Assembly (NCBI GenBank): GCA_028571685.1 | Contig: CM053140.1 | Location: 60,518,201 to 60,582,200 of the forward strand | Length of the DNA stretch: 64,000 nucleotides | Source: Heterohyrax brucei | Lineage: Eukaryota; Chordata; Mammalia; Hyracoidea; Procaviidae | Reading direction: 5' to 3' | Notes under the pieces: generated by a model | Told to the model about the DNA's origin: nothing | Database searches by the model: none | Seen by the model: the letters and a program-made list of their open reading frames with translations, nothing else | Made by a program: the position numbers and the translations under genes | In this document: positions 53,155 to 63,082 of the stretch, one piece after another | Numbering within the stretch: the first letter of the stretch is position 1 | Layout: the number at the start of each line of letters is the position of its first letter

Positions 53155-53837
53155 AGTGTTGTTGTTAGGTGCCTGTGAGTTGGTTCAGACTCATAGTGAT
53201 GCTGTGAACAGCAAAACTAAGCACTGCCCGGCCCTGTGCCACGCCTACAATTGTTTACGTCCACTGATGCAGCCACGGTGTCCTTTTCCTGACAACATGT
53301 CCAAAGTATGCAAGACACAATCTTGTCATCCTTGCTCTCAAGGTATGCTCAATATTCTTCTCTAACACCACAATTCAAGGTGTCAGTTTTGCTTCACTCA
53401 TCCTTATTCATTGTCTAGCTTTCTCATACATATGATGCAATTGAAAATACTGTGGCTTGAGTCAGATGTTCCTAGTCTTCAAGGTGACCTCTTTACTTTT
53501 CAACACTTTAAAGAAGTCCCTTGTACAAGATTTTTCCAACACAATGTGTCTTTTGATTTCTTGCCTGCTGATTCCATGCCTGTTGATTGTCAACCAAGTA
53601 AAATGAAATCCTTTACAATCCCAATCCTTTTTCCATTTATCGTGATGATGCCTACTGCACCAGTTGTAAGGTTTTGTTTTCTTGATGTTGAGGTGCAATC
53701 CACACTGAAGACTGTGGTCTTTGATCTTCATCAGTAAGTGTTTCAAATCCTCTTCACTTACAGCAAGTAAGGATGTGTCATTGCCATAACACAAATTATT
53801 ATAACTTAATAACATAAGTTCTTATACTTATGTTACG

Positions 53838-53883
53838 GAACTCAATAGGTTCCTAATGAGGAACTCAATAGGTTCCTAATGAG
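53838..53883 (+). repeat. Perfect 23-bp tandem duplication inside RTE
   Basis: GAACTCAATAGGTTCCTAAT + GAG is present twice without change, immediately beside the RTE catalytic region. Confidence 0.93.
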
Positions 53884-54431
53884 TTGTCCTCCAATCCTGA
53901 TGCCTCTTTCTTCATATACTACAGTTTCTCAGATTATTTGATCTGCATATAGGTTGAAAATGTATGGTGAAAGGATACAACTCTGATGCACACATTTCCT
54001 GACTTTAAATCATGCAGTATCCCCTTGCTCTGTTCACACGACTGCCTCTTCATCCATGGAAGAATTCCTTAAGAGCACACTTGAGTGTTCTGGAATTCCC
54101 ATTCTCAGCAATGTTATCCATAATTTGTTATAATCCACACTCTCAAATGCCTTTGCATAGTCCATGAAACACAGGTAAACATCTTTCTGGTAGTCTCTAC
54201 TTTCAGCCAAGATCCATCTGACATCAGCAATGATATCCCCAGTTCCCCACTTTCCTCTGAATCTGACTCAAATTTCTGGCAATTCTCTGTCAATATACTG
54301 CTGCACTCACTTTTGAATGATCGTGAGCAAAATTTAGCTTGCATTTGATATCCATGATATTGTTTGATAATTTGTGTATTCGGTTGGATCACCTTTCTGA
54401 AGAATACACATAAATATTTTTTTTCCATTCA

Positions 54432-54462
54432 GGATCCAACTCGACGGCACTTGGCTTGGCTT
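54432..54462 (+). mobile_element. Solitary 3' core micro-fragment with GGCTT tail
   Basis: GATCCAACTCGACGGCAC followed by TTGGCTTGGCTT, inserted in the reverse RTE. Same unit as 20095-20125 and 62764-62800. Confidence 0.6.
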
Positions 54463-55336
54463 ATTCAGTTAGTCCAGTAGCTGTCTTCCAAATTTCTTGC
54501 CATAGATCACTGAATGCTTGCAATGCTGCATCTGTTTGCTGAAAGTTCTCAGTTGATGTTCCACCAACTCCTGGAGTCTTATTTTTCATCAGTGTCTTCA
54601 ATACAGCTTTGAGTTCTTCCAGAACCATCAGTTCCTCATCCTATGCTCCCTCTTGAAATGGTTGAATGTCAATCAGTTCTTTCTGATATAATGACTCTGT
54701 ATATTCCTTCCATCTTCTTTTGATGCCTCCCCTATTGTTTAATATTTTTCCTATAGAATCCTTCAGTATTGCCACTCGAGGCTTGAATTTTTTTCTTCAG
54801 TTCTTTCAGCTTGAGAAATGCAGAGTGTGTTCTTTCCTTTTGGTTTTCTATCTCCAGCTCTTTGCTCGTGTCATTATAGTTTGTCTTCTCAAGCTGCTCT
54901 TTGAAATCTTCTGTTCAGTTATTTTACCTCATCATTTCTTCTTTTTGCTTTAACTACTTGATGTTCAAGAGCAAGTTTCAGAGCCTCTTCTAACATCCAA
55001 TTTGGTCTTTTCTTTCTGTCCTGTCTTTAAAATGACCTCTTGCTTTCTTCATAGATATCTTTGATGTCATTCTACAACTTGTCTGGTCTTCGGTCATTAG
55101 TGTTCTACACATCAGATCTGTTCTTGAGATGGTCTCTAAACTTAGGAGGGATCTACTCAAGGTCATACTTTGACTCTTGTAGACGTGCTCTAATTTTCTT
55201 CAGTTTCAGTTTGAATTAACATAACAAACAGTTGACGGTCTGTGCCACACTCAGCACGTGATCTTGTTCTGACTGCTGATATTGAGCTTTTTTATTGTCT
55301 CTTTCCACAGATGTAGTCAATTGATTCCTGTGTATT

Positions 55337-55759
55337 CTATCTGGTGAAGTCCATGTGTAAAGTTGCCATTGATGTTGGTGACAAGAGGTTTTTTTCAATG
55401 AAGAAGTTGTTGATCTTCCAAAATTCTATCATTTGGTCTCCAGCATCATTTCTGTCATCAAGACCATATTTTCCAACTACTGATCCTTCTTCTTTGTTTC
55501 CAACTTTTGCATTATAACCACCAGTAATTATCAATGCATCTTGATTGTATGTTCGGTGAATTTCGGACTTTAGAAGCTGGTAAAAGTCTTCAGTTTCTTC
55601 ATCTCTGGCCTTAGTGTTTGATGCATAAATTTGAATAGAGATATTAATTGGCCTTACTTGTAGGCATATGGATAGTGTCCTATCCCTGACAGCATTGTAC
55701 TTCAAGACAGATCTCGAAATGTTCTTTTTGACAATGAATGCAACACCATTAATCTTCAA
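55337..55759 (-). pseudogene. RTE endonuclease-domain remnant (140 codons)
   Basis: Contains FIVKKNISRSVLKYNAV, IQIYASNTKARDEETEDFYQ and GNKEEGSVVGKYGLDDRND, all characteristic of the RTE APE-like endonuclease. The GDWN catalytic motif is GGYN. It is bounded by stops on both sides. Confidence 0.85.
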
Positions 55760-56270
55760 GTTTTCATCCCCAGCATAGTAGAGCTTGTGATTGTCCTATT
55801 CAAAATGGTCAGTACTGGTCCACTTCAGCTCACTGATGCCTAGGATACTGATGTTTATGTGTTCCATTTCATTTTTGACAATTTCCAATTTTCCTATATT
55901 CATACTTTTTACATCCTATGTTCCAATTATTAAAGGATGTGTGCAGCTGTTTTTTCTCATTTGGAGCTGTGAGACTTCAGCAAATGAAGGTCCTGAAGCT
56001 TTACCCCATTTGTGTCATTAAGATCAATTCTACTTCGAGGAGGCAGCTCTTCCCCTGTTGTCCTTTGAGTGCCTGGGTGGCTCATTTTCTGGCACTATTC
56101 CTGACAACATTCCACTGCTGTTCATAAGGTTTTCACTGTCTAGTTCTTTTCAGAAGTAGAGTGTCAGGTCCTTCTTCTTAGTCTGTCTTAGTCTGGAAAC
56201 TCAGCCAAAGCATCCGCCATGTGTGACTCTTGTGGTATCTGAATATTAGTGGCATAGCTTCCAGCATCAC

Positions 56271-56392
56271 AGAAACTCCCATAGGGTTTCCAATGAGCAG
56301 CTGGTGGATTAGAGCTTCTGGCCTTTTGGTTAACGGCCATATCATTTAACCATTCTTTCACCAGGGCCCCAATGCATATTACTAGGGAAACA
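56271..56392 (-). mobile_element. AfroSINE head, reverse, truncated
   Basis: AACTCCCATAGGGTTTCCAA, TTTTGGTTAACGGCCATATC and CTTTCACCAGGGCCCC. The core and 3' end are absent. It lies between the reverse RTE and the forward RTE. Confidence 0.72.
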
Positions 56393-57612
56393 AGTTAATA
56401 TGACTATTATTAAAGTTTAGACATTAATCACTAATGCCAAAGATGAGAAACTGAAGTTGTTTTTGTTTTCTTTTTTTTTTTTTTTTTACCAATTTCTGCA
56501 GTCTAAAATTGATCAAGCATCCAGTCAGGATGCATTGATAATTACTGGTGATTGAAATGTGAAAATTGGAAACAAAGATGAATCCATAGTTGGAAAATAT
56601 GGCTCAGGACTGAAAGAATTTTGTAAGGCCAATGATTTATTCATTGTAAATACATTTTTACCAACAACGTAAGTGGTAACTTTACACACAGATCCAGCCA
56701 GATGGACTCAGGGATCTGTGGGAAGAGATGTTAAAGAAGCTCAATGTCATCACTCAGAACAAGGCCGGGGACCTTCTGTGGGAGCACTCCATCAACTGCT
56801 CATATGCAGGTTGAAGTTGAAACTGAAGGAAATTAAAACAAGTCCACAAGAGCTAAAATGTGAACTTGAGTACACCTGAATTTAGAGACTATCTCAGTAA
56901 TAGATTTCACATATTGAACACTAATGACAGAAGACTAGATGAGTTGTGGGATAACATCAAAGACATCACACTTGAAGACAACAAAAGGTCATTAAAAGGA
57001 CAAGAAAGAAAAGACCCAAATAGATTGAGAAGATATTCAGAAACTTGCTTTTGTATGCAGAGTAGCTGACTTGAATGGAAGAAATGATGAAGTAAAAGAG
57101 TTGAACAGATTTCAAAGGGCAGCTTGAGAAGACTAAGTATTATAATGACATGGGCAAAGACTTCAAAAAAAAGTCAAAAGAAAAGAACAGGCTCTAAATC
57201 TCTCAAGCTGAAAGAACTGAAGAAAAAATTAAAGCCTCAAGGTGCAATACTGAAGAATTCTACAAGGAAAATATTAAATGACACAAGAAGCATCTAAAGA
57301 AGACAGAAGGCATACACAGAGACATTATACCCAAAAGAACTGATTGACATTAATCCATTTCAGAAGGTAGTATATGATCAAGAATCAACAGTATTGAAGA
57401 AAGAAATTCAGACTTTGCTGAAAACATTGGTGAAAAAAGAAGTCTACAGGAATTGACAGAATACCAACTGAGATGTTTCAACAAACAGATACAGAGCTAG
57501 AAGCATTCATTCATCTATGTGAACAAAATTTGAAATACAACTACCTGGCCAACCAGCTGTAAGAGATCCACATTCACAGTCATTCTGAAGACAGGTGATC
57601 CAACACAATGCT
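56393..57612 (+). mobile_element. RTE endonuclease-to-linker region, forward
   Basis: AACAAGTTAATATGACTATT starts in the middle of the endonuclease. TGCATTGATAATTACTGGTG encodes the ITGD part of the GDWN motif, followed directly by a stop. Downstream AACAAAAGGTCATTAAAAGG, GAAGAATTCTACAAGGAAA and CCAACTGAGATGTTTCAACA carry on to the RT entry. A T17 run at 56471-56487 interrupts it. It may be the right part of the RTE at 52868. Confidence 0.85.
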
Positions 57613-58125
57613 AATCCAGTGTGGTAGCTGAACACAGCAACCCTACCAGCAGGAGGGAGCAGAGGGCACCAGGCATCCCGTCCTAGCTTCCTGGAGGTCA
57701 CCCAGAAACCCTCTGTGAGGAAGAGGATGTTCCTCAGCTATTACAACCATGTGCACTGCCTCATTAATGTGCAAAATATTCAGATGGTGAAGTTTTTTAC
57801 TCTTGTAGTAAATATGAAATGTCAACGAATGATAAGGGAGGAGTTGGTATATTCTACTTTACACTAGAGTGTCAGGTAAGGAATATACAAATCTGTATCC
57901 TTACCATAAGAGGATGCTGGGGCTCACCAACACCCAGTTCTCCTTCCTGACCGCAGAAAGACACATACCACGTCATGTTGATGTGCGGGATGACCACGAG
58001 ACTTTCTGTGGGCAATGAAATGCGAATAGAGGTGGTGAGTGTCCCTCACAGATGTCAGCACAGAGGAGCCAGCATGCAACACTCCTGTCCTTTCCTCTCT
58101 GTCACAGTACACACAGTAAGAACAA
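57613..58125. other. Mostly unassigned, with an old-repeat trace
   Basis: 57970-58060 (GGGCAATGAAATGCGAATAG) recalls the same unresolved ancient repeat as 21126-21490, but weakly. No gene. Confidence 0.3.
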
Positions 58126-58154
58126 GAAAGAGAGAGAGAGAAAGAATGAAAGAA
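58126..58154 (+). repeat. GA-rich simple repeat
   Basis: AGAAAGAGAGAGAGAGAAAG, directly before the L1 start. Confidence 0.8.
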
Positions 58155-59242
58155 AAATGATGATTTTAGGAAGCACCTCATAACCTGGTTTCAATTGGAA
58201 GACATTATGCTGAACGAAATCAGTCAGCAGCAAAAGGATAAATATTGTATAAGATCCCTACTATAAGGACTTAAAAGCAGACTCCTGTACAGAAAAGAAG
58301 ACTGTCTGATGGCTACAAGGGAGGGTAGGGAGGGAGAAAGCTGATCATAGATTAGATCGTTGGTAGAAATTTGGTTGAGTGAAAGCAGTGACAGCACACA
58401 GAAGAAAGATCAATTTAACTGGACTTCAACATAAGATGAAAACACTTCTAATCTTAACCTAATATTGCAAGGATATAGTAGCAGGGGCAGGGATCTAGGG
58501 ACCATGCTCTCAAGGGACATTGAGGTCAGTTGGTATAACTAGCCTATTGCTAAGAGAATCTTCTGCACCCCATATTGGTGAGTGGCGTCTGGGATCATAA
58601 AAGCTAGCAAGCTGCCATCTGAGGTACACCAAATGGTCCCAAACCATCTGGACTAGACATTCACCAAGAACAACAAAGTCATGAGGGAAAAAGAGCCCAG
58701 GAGACAGAAGGATCCATGTGAGTGGGTGACTATCAACACATGACCAGAAGTGCCAGATGGTGCCCAGCCATCACCAAAGACAGCCGTGAAGGGGCACACA
58801 ATGTTGAGTCCCAGTGACAACACGAGAAAAAGAAGGGTGCACCTCGAGAACTCCACTAAAAGGCCACAATTGATGGTCCAATGGCCTAGGGGTTCCCCTG
58901 GGAGCATAACCCCTAGACCTGCTGCTGCCCCTGACCAAAAAACATTATTGAGGTCAACTCTTCAGACAGGACTGGACTGGACTCGGGGACACAATGTGAC
59001 CATATGGTATGTGTACTTTATGGTTCTGTGCATCTACAGGAAGGTGTCCTACTGGCCTCTTACTAAAAGGGAGAGGAGAGGGTAGAGGAGAGGGGACAGC
59101 AGACTGTTAAGAGGATATGACATATAGAGAACAAAAAGGAGTGTGCTGTCACCGGGCAAGGAGAGCAAAAGGAAGAGCTGCAAATAGTCAAACTTCCAAA
59201 TTTCATTTGGATTGTATACTTTCACCTAATCACAATAAAAAA
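58155..59242 (+). mobile_element. L1 3' end with complete long 3' UTR, forward
   Basis: Begins in the last ORF2 codons (GATTTTAGGAAGCACCTCAT; CAGTCAGCAGCAAAAGG). ORF2 ends near 58262 and a 3' UTR of about 970 bp ends in CACAATAAAAAAAAC. It aligns along its length with 8520-9602. The shared frame in it is open at 58873-59085. Confidence 0.88.
58750..59085 (+). other. Open frame in L1 3' UTR (111 codons)
   Basis: From codon 42 (ATG at 58873) the phase is the same as that of 18352-18756 (-): MVQW, GSPGSI, DWTRGHNV, YFMVLCIYR, then KRERRG before the stop. The first 41 codons are in another phase relative to the longer copy, so a frameshift lies just upstream. Confidence 0.4.
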
Positions 59243-59809
59243 AACGCGTTATTTGGGGAGGGAAAAGTACTGTTTGTTATTGCATCATATTTTACACTTA
59301 ACAATTAAACTTATGCAAAACCAATTATGAAAATATATACTTGTATATGAACAGGCAAAGGAATGAAGAAAAGGTATAATAACTACTGTTTAGGGAAGGT
59401 GAAATGTCATATTCTTTACCTTTTTGTGTTTTCCAAAGTCTTCACAGTAAGTATGCATTACTTATTTAAGGGAAAATGAATTTTTATTAAAAAACTACCT
59501 GGGCACTGGCTGAGCCCATCCACTTCCCAGGCTGCATTTCTCTTCCTCATCTCTGGCTCCCGGGACACTTAGCATCTGTCCTGACCAATTAGCCCTTTAT
59601 TATAAATCATTTTGTTCCCTAATCATCCATCCTGCATAATTTAGCACAGTCATATACGGTCTTATTCCCACATGTTTAATTTAGTGTCTCTTGGCCTCAG
59701 TTTCTTCATCTCTAAATGCAGTCATGGCAGAAACAGATATCTTGAAAGTCTCAATGCCAACACTCTGCCCCTCCCCAAGGTTGGGAAAAAGAAAAGCTGG
59801 CACCAGTGT
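59243..59809. other. Unique sequence with conserved-looking AT-rich block
   Basis: 59575-59650 has dense TAATTT/ATTA words (CCAATTAGCCCTTTATTATA) and no repeat. It could be a non-coding conserved element, which is inference. Confidence 0.3.
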
Positions 59810-60195
59810 GGAGCTTGCTGTGTGCCAGGCACTATGCTAAGTGAGCACTTTACAGGCATGAATTCACTTAATTACTTCAACAACTTGTGAAGGAGGTGTT
59901 GTTCTCACCACTCCCACTCCTCTCATTTTACAAAGAAAGACACTGTTGCTCAGAGAGGTTTAGAAATCTACCCAAGGTCACACAGTGGAGTCAGGCTGCT
60001 CTTCTTGCTCTGAGTGCTCAGCCTTACTGTGCACCAACCTCTGTGCCAAGGGCTTGGTGCACAAACACAGGATGTAGCTCTTATCTACAAGCATAATAAA
60101 ACAATAATAATTATTATAACAGTAATAATGACAGCTTATGTGCACTGAGGGCTCATTGTAAGCCACACATTTAACACACAGTATGACCTTGTAAC
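59810..60195 (-). repeat. MIR SINE, reverse, with a second MIR trace
   Basis: GTGTGCCAGGCACTATGCTA, CATTTTACAAAGAAAGACAC, CAAGGTCACACAGTGG (59810-60020) and a second 3' trace at 60120-60195 (TTATGTGCACTGAGGGCTCA). Confidence 0.75.
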
Positions 60196-60804
60196 TAGAG
60201 CTGACCCTGCCAGCACTGTGCATGACTAGAGCCACCCCAGCAGGTGCGGCTGTAACTCACTGTCAGCTCCAAATCTGCCTGGAGTTTCTCACCCACATAA
60301 TTGTTCTAATTGCCATTGTCATGGCTAATAACACTATGTGATGGCCATAAACTCACACAGTCTGAAGTGGGCTGAAGAGGGAGAAGCCGTGGGTGGTTTG
60401 GGCATGATCGGAAAGGGAAGCAGGAGGATGCCTGGCAGCCTTGGGGAGACTCATGCTGGGGACCGGCAGCCCATTCCTGGGGGGAGAAGGAGCATTTTAC
60501 AGAGTCCCAGAAGGCTGCATCAGCAGGTGTTAGAATCAGAGTGTGCTCAACAAAGCTAAATAATGCTGTTATCACCTTTCAAGATTAATGAGATGCAGGA
60601 TACAGAGAGCAAAAGAGTCAAAATCCAAAGCACAATTGATAAAACAATGAAACAGTCAGTATTAGAATGAGACTATGTTGGGCCCTTAGAACATAAACTT
60701 CGTAGAGCCTTAGGAAGAGGATGTCAGTATCCTGGGCTGAGCAAGACCAGACAGGTGCCACAGGGAGTAAGGGGGTGGCTTTGGGAGAGACCAAGAGGCA
60801 GGTC
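60196..60804. other. Unique sequence
   Basis: Contains AT-rich stretches at 60295-60345 and 60548-60660 with ACAAT and TAAT words but no repeat or exon. Confidence 0.35.
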
Positions 60805-60895
60805 TTTCTATCCACCTATCCAACCACCTATCCATTTAAACATCTATTTATCTACCCATCTGTTCATGTAAATATCTATCATCTATCTATCCAGC
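60805..60895 (+). repeat. Degenerate TATC/CCAT tetranucleotide microsatellite
   Basis: CTATCCACCTATCCAACC through ATCATCTATCTATCCAGC. An old, interrupted (CTAT)n-like array. Confidence 0.85.
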
Positions 60896-60904
60896 TGTAT
60901 TACA

Positions 60905-61575
60905 TTAGGCAAATCTACTGCAAAAGACCTCTTCAAAGTGTTAAAAAGCAAAGATGTCACTTTGAGGTCTAAGGTACACCTGACCCAAACCCATAACAGT
61001 TGAGTAGATTCTGACTTGTAGTGTCCCTATAAGACAGAGTACAACTATCCCATATGGTTTCCAAGGAGTGGTGAGTGGATTTCAACAGGTGACATTTTGG
61101 TTAGCAGCCAAACATTTAACTTCTATGCCAGTAGGATTCCGTGTTCCTGATCCAAGCCGTGATGTTTTCAATCACCTCATATGCATACCAAAGCTGGACA
61201 ATGAGTAAAGAAGACAGAAGAAATGATGCCTCGAAATTATAATGTTGGTGATGACTATTTAGTATACTATGGACTGCCAGAAGAATGAACAAATCTATCT
61301 TGGAAGATGTGAAACCAGAATGCTCCTTAAAAGTGAGGATAGCAAGACTTCATCTCACATACCTTGGACATGTTATCAGAAGGGACCAGACCCTGGTGAA
61401 GCAGAGGGTCAGCAAAAAAGAGGAAGACCCTCAATAAGATGGATTGACACAGTGGCTGCAACAATGGACTCAAGCATAACAATTACGAGGATGGCACTGG
61501 ACAGGGCAGTGTTTCGTTCAGCTGTACACAGGGTCATGGTAAGTCAGAACTGACTTGAAAGGAACCTACCACCAC
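60905..61575 (+). mobile_element. RTE 3' part, forward, split by an AfroSINE
   Basis: 60905-60988 (CCTCTTCAAAGTGTTAAAAA) and 61146-61575 (GACAATGAGTAAAGAAGACA, ATGGACTGCCAGAAGAATGA, tail AAGGAACCTACCACCACC) are one element. The tail reads ACC repeats in place of AAC repeats. The surviving frame at 61269-61553 is C-terminal. Confidence 0.87.
60989..61145 (-). mobile_element. AfroSINE nested in RTE, with target duplication
   Basis: Flanked by CCTGACCCAA (60979-60988) and CCTGATCCAA (61146-61155), one mismatch, both RTE sequence. The body shows TATAAGACAGAGTACAACTA and TTTTGGTTAGCAGCC. Confidence 0.87.
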
Positions 61576-62760
61576 CACCTATCCATCTAAATATCAGTGC
61601 TTCGTCTGTCTATCTGGTCAACATTGAAAAGAGGCCTCTGAGATCACCCAGATGAGGGGTTACCACTTCAAGTTCCCTTCACACTAGAATCACCTGCTTA
61701 AAATAATCCTGACTCTACCCTTTACCATCCCTGTTATACAAATGGGGAAACAGAGGCTCCTAGAGCTCAAAAAAGAAGTTGTAGGGGAGGAGTCAGCACA
61801 GGCCTGGAAGGGTCCACCCTGAGCTGCCTCTGTGTCCCTCAATGACTCAGAAACAGAAAAGTAGGCTGGATCTTACAATCCACCCCTCTCAGCCACTACA
61901 GCCCTAGCTCATTGTCACAAATATTCCATTAGGAAGGTGCTCAAATCATCTCTGCTCCACAAGGACACTGATGCAGACCAGTCAAGGCCTTTGACCTTCC
62001 CCACATCCCACGGCCTGCCTGACCAAGACTTGACACCAATTTTCTGACCACAGCCTAGGCTGGCCCGCATCCCAGATACCACATTTCCGGGGACATTCAG
62101 TCAGCAGATGCTGAGGATGCGGCGGACACACGGGGCTGCCTGCCCAGCTTCCCTTCCCCTGTCCTCTTACTTACAGACCCCAGGCTTGCTCTGAAGCAGC
62201 TTACTCAGACCTGGGGTGAAACCAAGCCTGGCACCTCCTTTCGCTTTGCAGGTGATCATTTTAGGGATAAGCATGTGATCCAGATCTGGCCACTGGTGTG
62301 TGAGGGGAAGTCTGCTTAAGGGAGAGGTTTGCTTCTAGGAGCTTTTCTCATTTCTGCCTGCACTCCAACCCCTTCTTGCTTATTGGAATACTGTCATTAG
62401 AGAACATGATGTTGGGAGCTACAGCAACTATCTTGCAACCATGGGGTAACAAGCTGAAAACAACAGATGAAAAGAGAGAACAGCTGGGTCTTTGTTGACC
62501 TCCATGGGCTTTGACCAGTCCCTGCACTACTTCCCTTCAGATGGCTGAGTCTGTTACGGCATTTTATGACTCAGTGGCTTGAGCCATTGCTGTTGGGTTT
62601 TCTGTTATGTGCTACCCAACACATCCTAACTAGTGGGAGCACCTACTAATGCTGTGTGCACATGTGCTGTGACTCTTGTCACATGGAGTCATGGCTATTT
62701 ATCTGCAACCTGCCTCTCCCTTCAAACTCTAGAAACCTGGAGTGAAGGTTGTGTCTTATG
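61576..62760. other. Unique sequence, nothing recognised
   Basis: 1.2 kb without an assignable repeat or gene, apart from a short MIR-like GGGGAAACAGAGGCTCC at 61744-61760. Confidence 0.35.
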
Positions 62761-62763
62761 GCC

Positions 62764-62800
62764 AAGCCAGCCAAGTGTCGTCGAGTCGGTTCCGACTCAA
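62764..62800 (-). mobile_element. Solitary 3' core micro-fragment, hairpin intact
   Basis: CAAGCCAGCCAAGTGTCGTC then GAGTCGGTTCCGACTC, a perfect 7-bp stem with a 2-base loop. No SINE or LINE body is attached. Same unit as 20095-20125 and 54432-54462. Confidence 0.65.
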
Positions 62801-62875
62801 TAGATGTCTGCAACTCCCAAGAGTCACACAGGGTAGCCCACAGTGAGTACCAACTACTGTCATGTAAATATTGGG

Positions 62876-63082
62876 AGAAAAGAAAGAAGCAAGTGATGGA
62901 AGGAGAGAGGGAGAGAAAGAGGTGAAGAAGGAAGGAATGGAGGAGGGAAGTGAGGGAGAGAGAGAGGGAAAGAGGGAAGAAGGAAGACAGAGGTGGGAAG
63001 GGGGAAAGGCAGAGGAAGGCAGGAAAGGAGAGAGGGAGGGAAGGAGATAGAGGAGGGAGGGAGAGAGGGAGCAGGAAGGATT
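62876..63082 (+). repeat. Polypurine (GGGA/GGAA/GA) tract
   Basis: About 205 bp almost wholly of A and G on the forward strand. The reverse complement gives a Ser/Pro/Phe-rich frame (62860-63120) that is an artefact. The degenerate mixture of GGAA, GAGA and GGGA argues for an old expansion. Confidence 0.92.

Larger units (their letters stand above)
53155..56270 (-). mobile_element. Essentially full-length RTE/BovB LINE, reverse
   Basis: 3.1 kb from the 3' tail (TGTTGTTGTTAGGTGCCTG) to the 5' leader (complement of ATGCTGGAAGCTATGCC near 56255). Frame 53462-53815 holds the RT palm end, where the YADD box reads YGND. Frame 54114-54428 holds the RT finger region. Frame 55337-55759 holds the endonuclease, in which the catalytic G-D-W-N motif reads GGYN, so the Asp is lost. 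Small deletions affect the 3' end. It contains a 23-bp tandem duplication and a core micro-fragment. The best template here for the element's overall layout. Confidence 0.9.
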
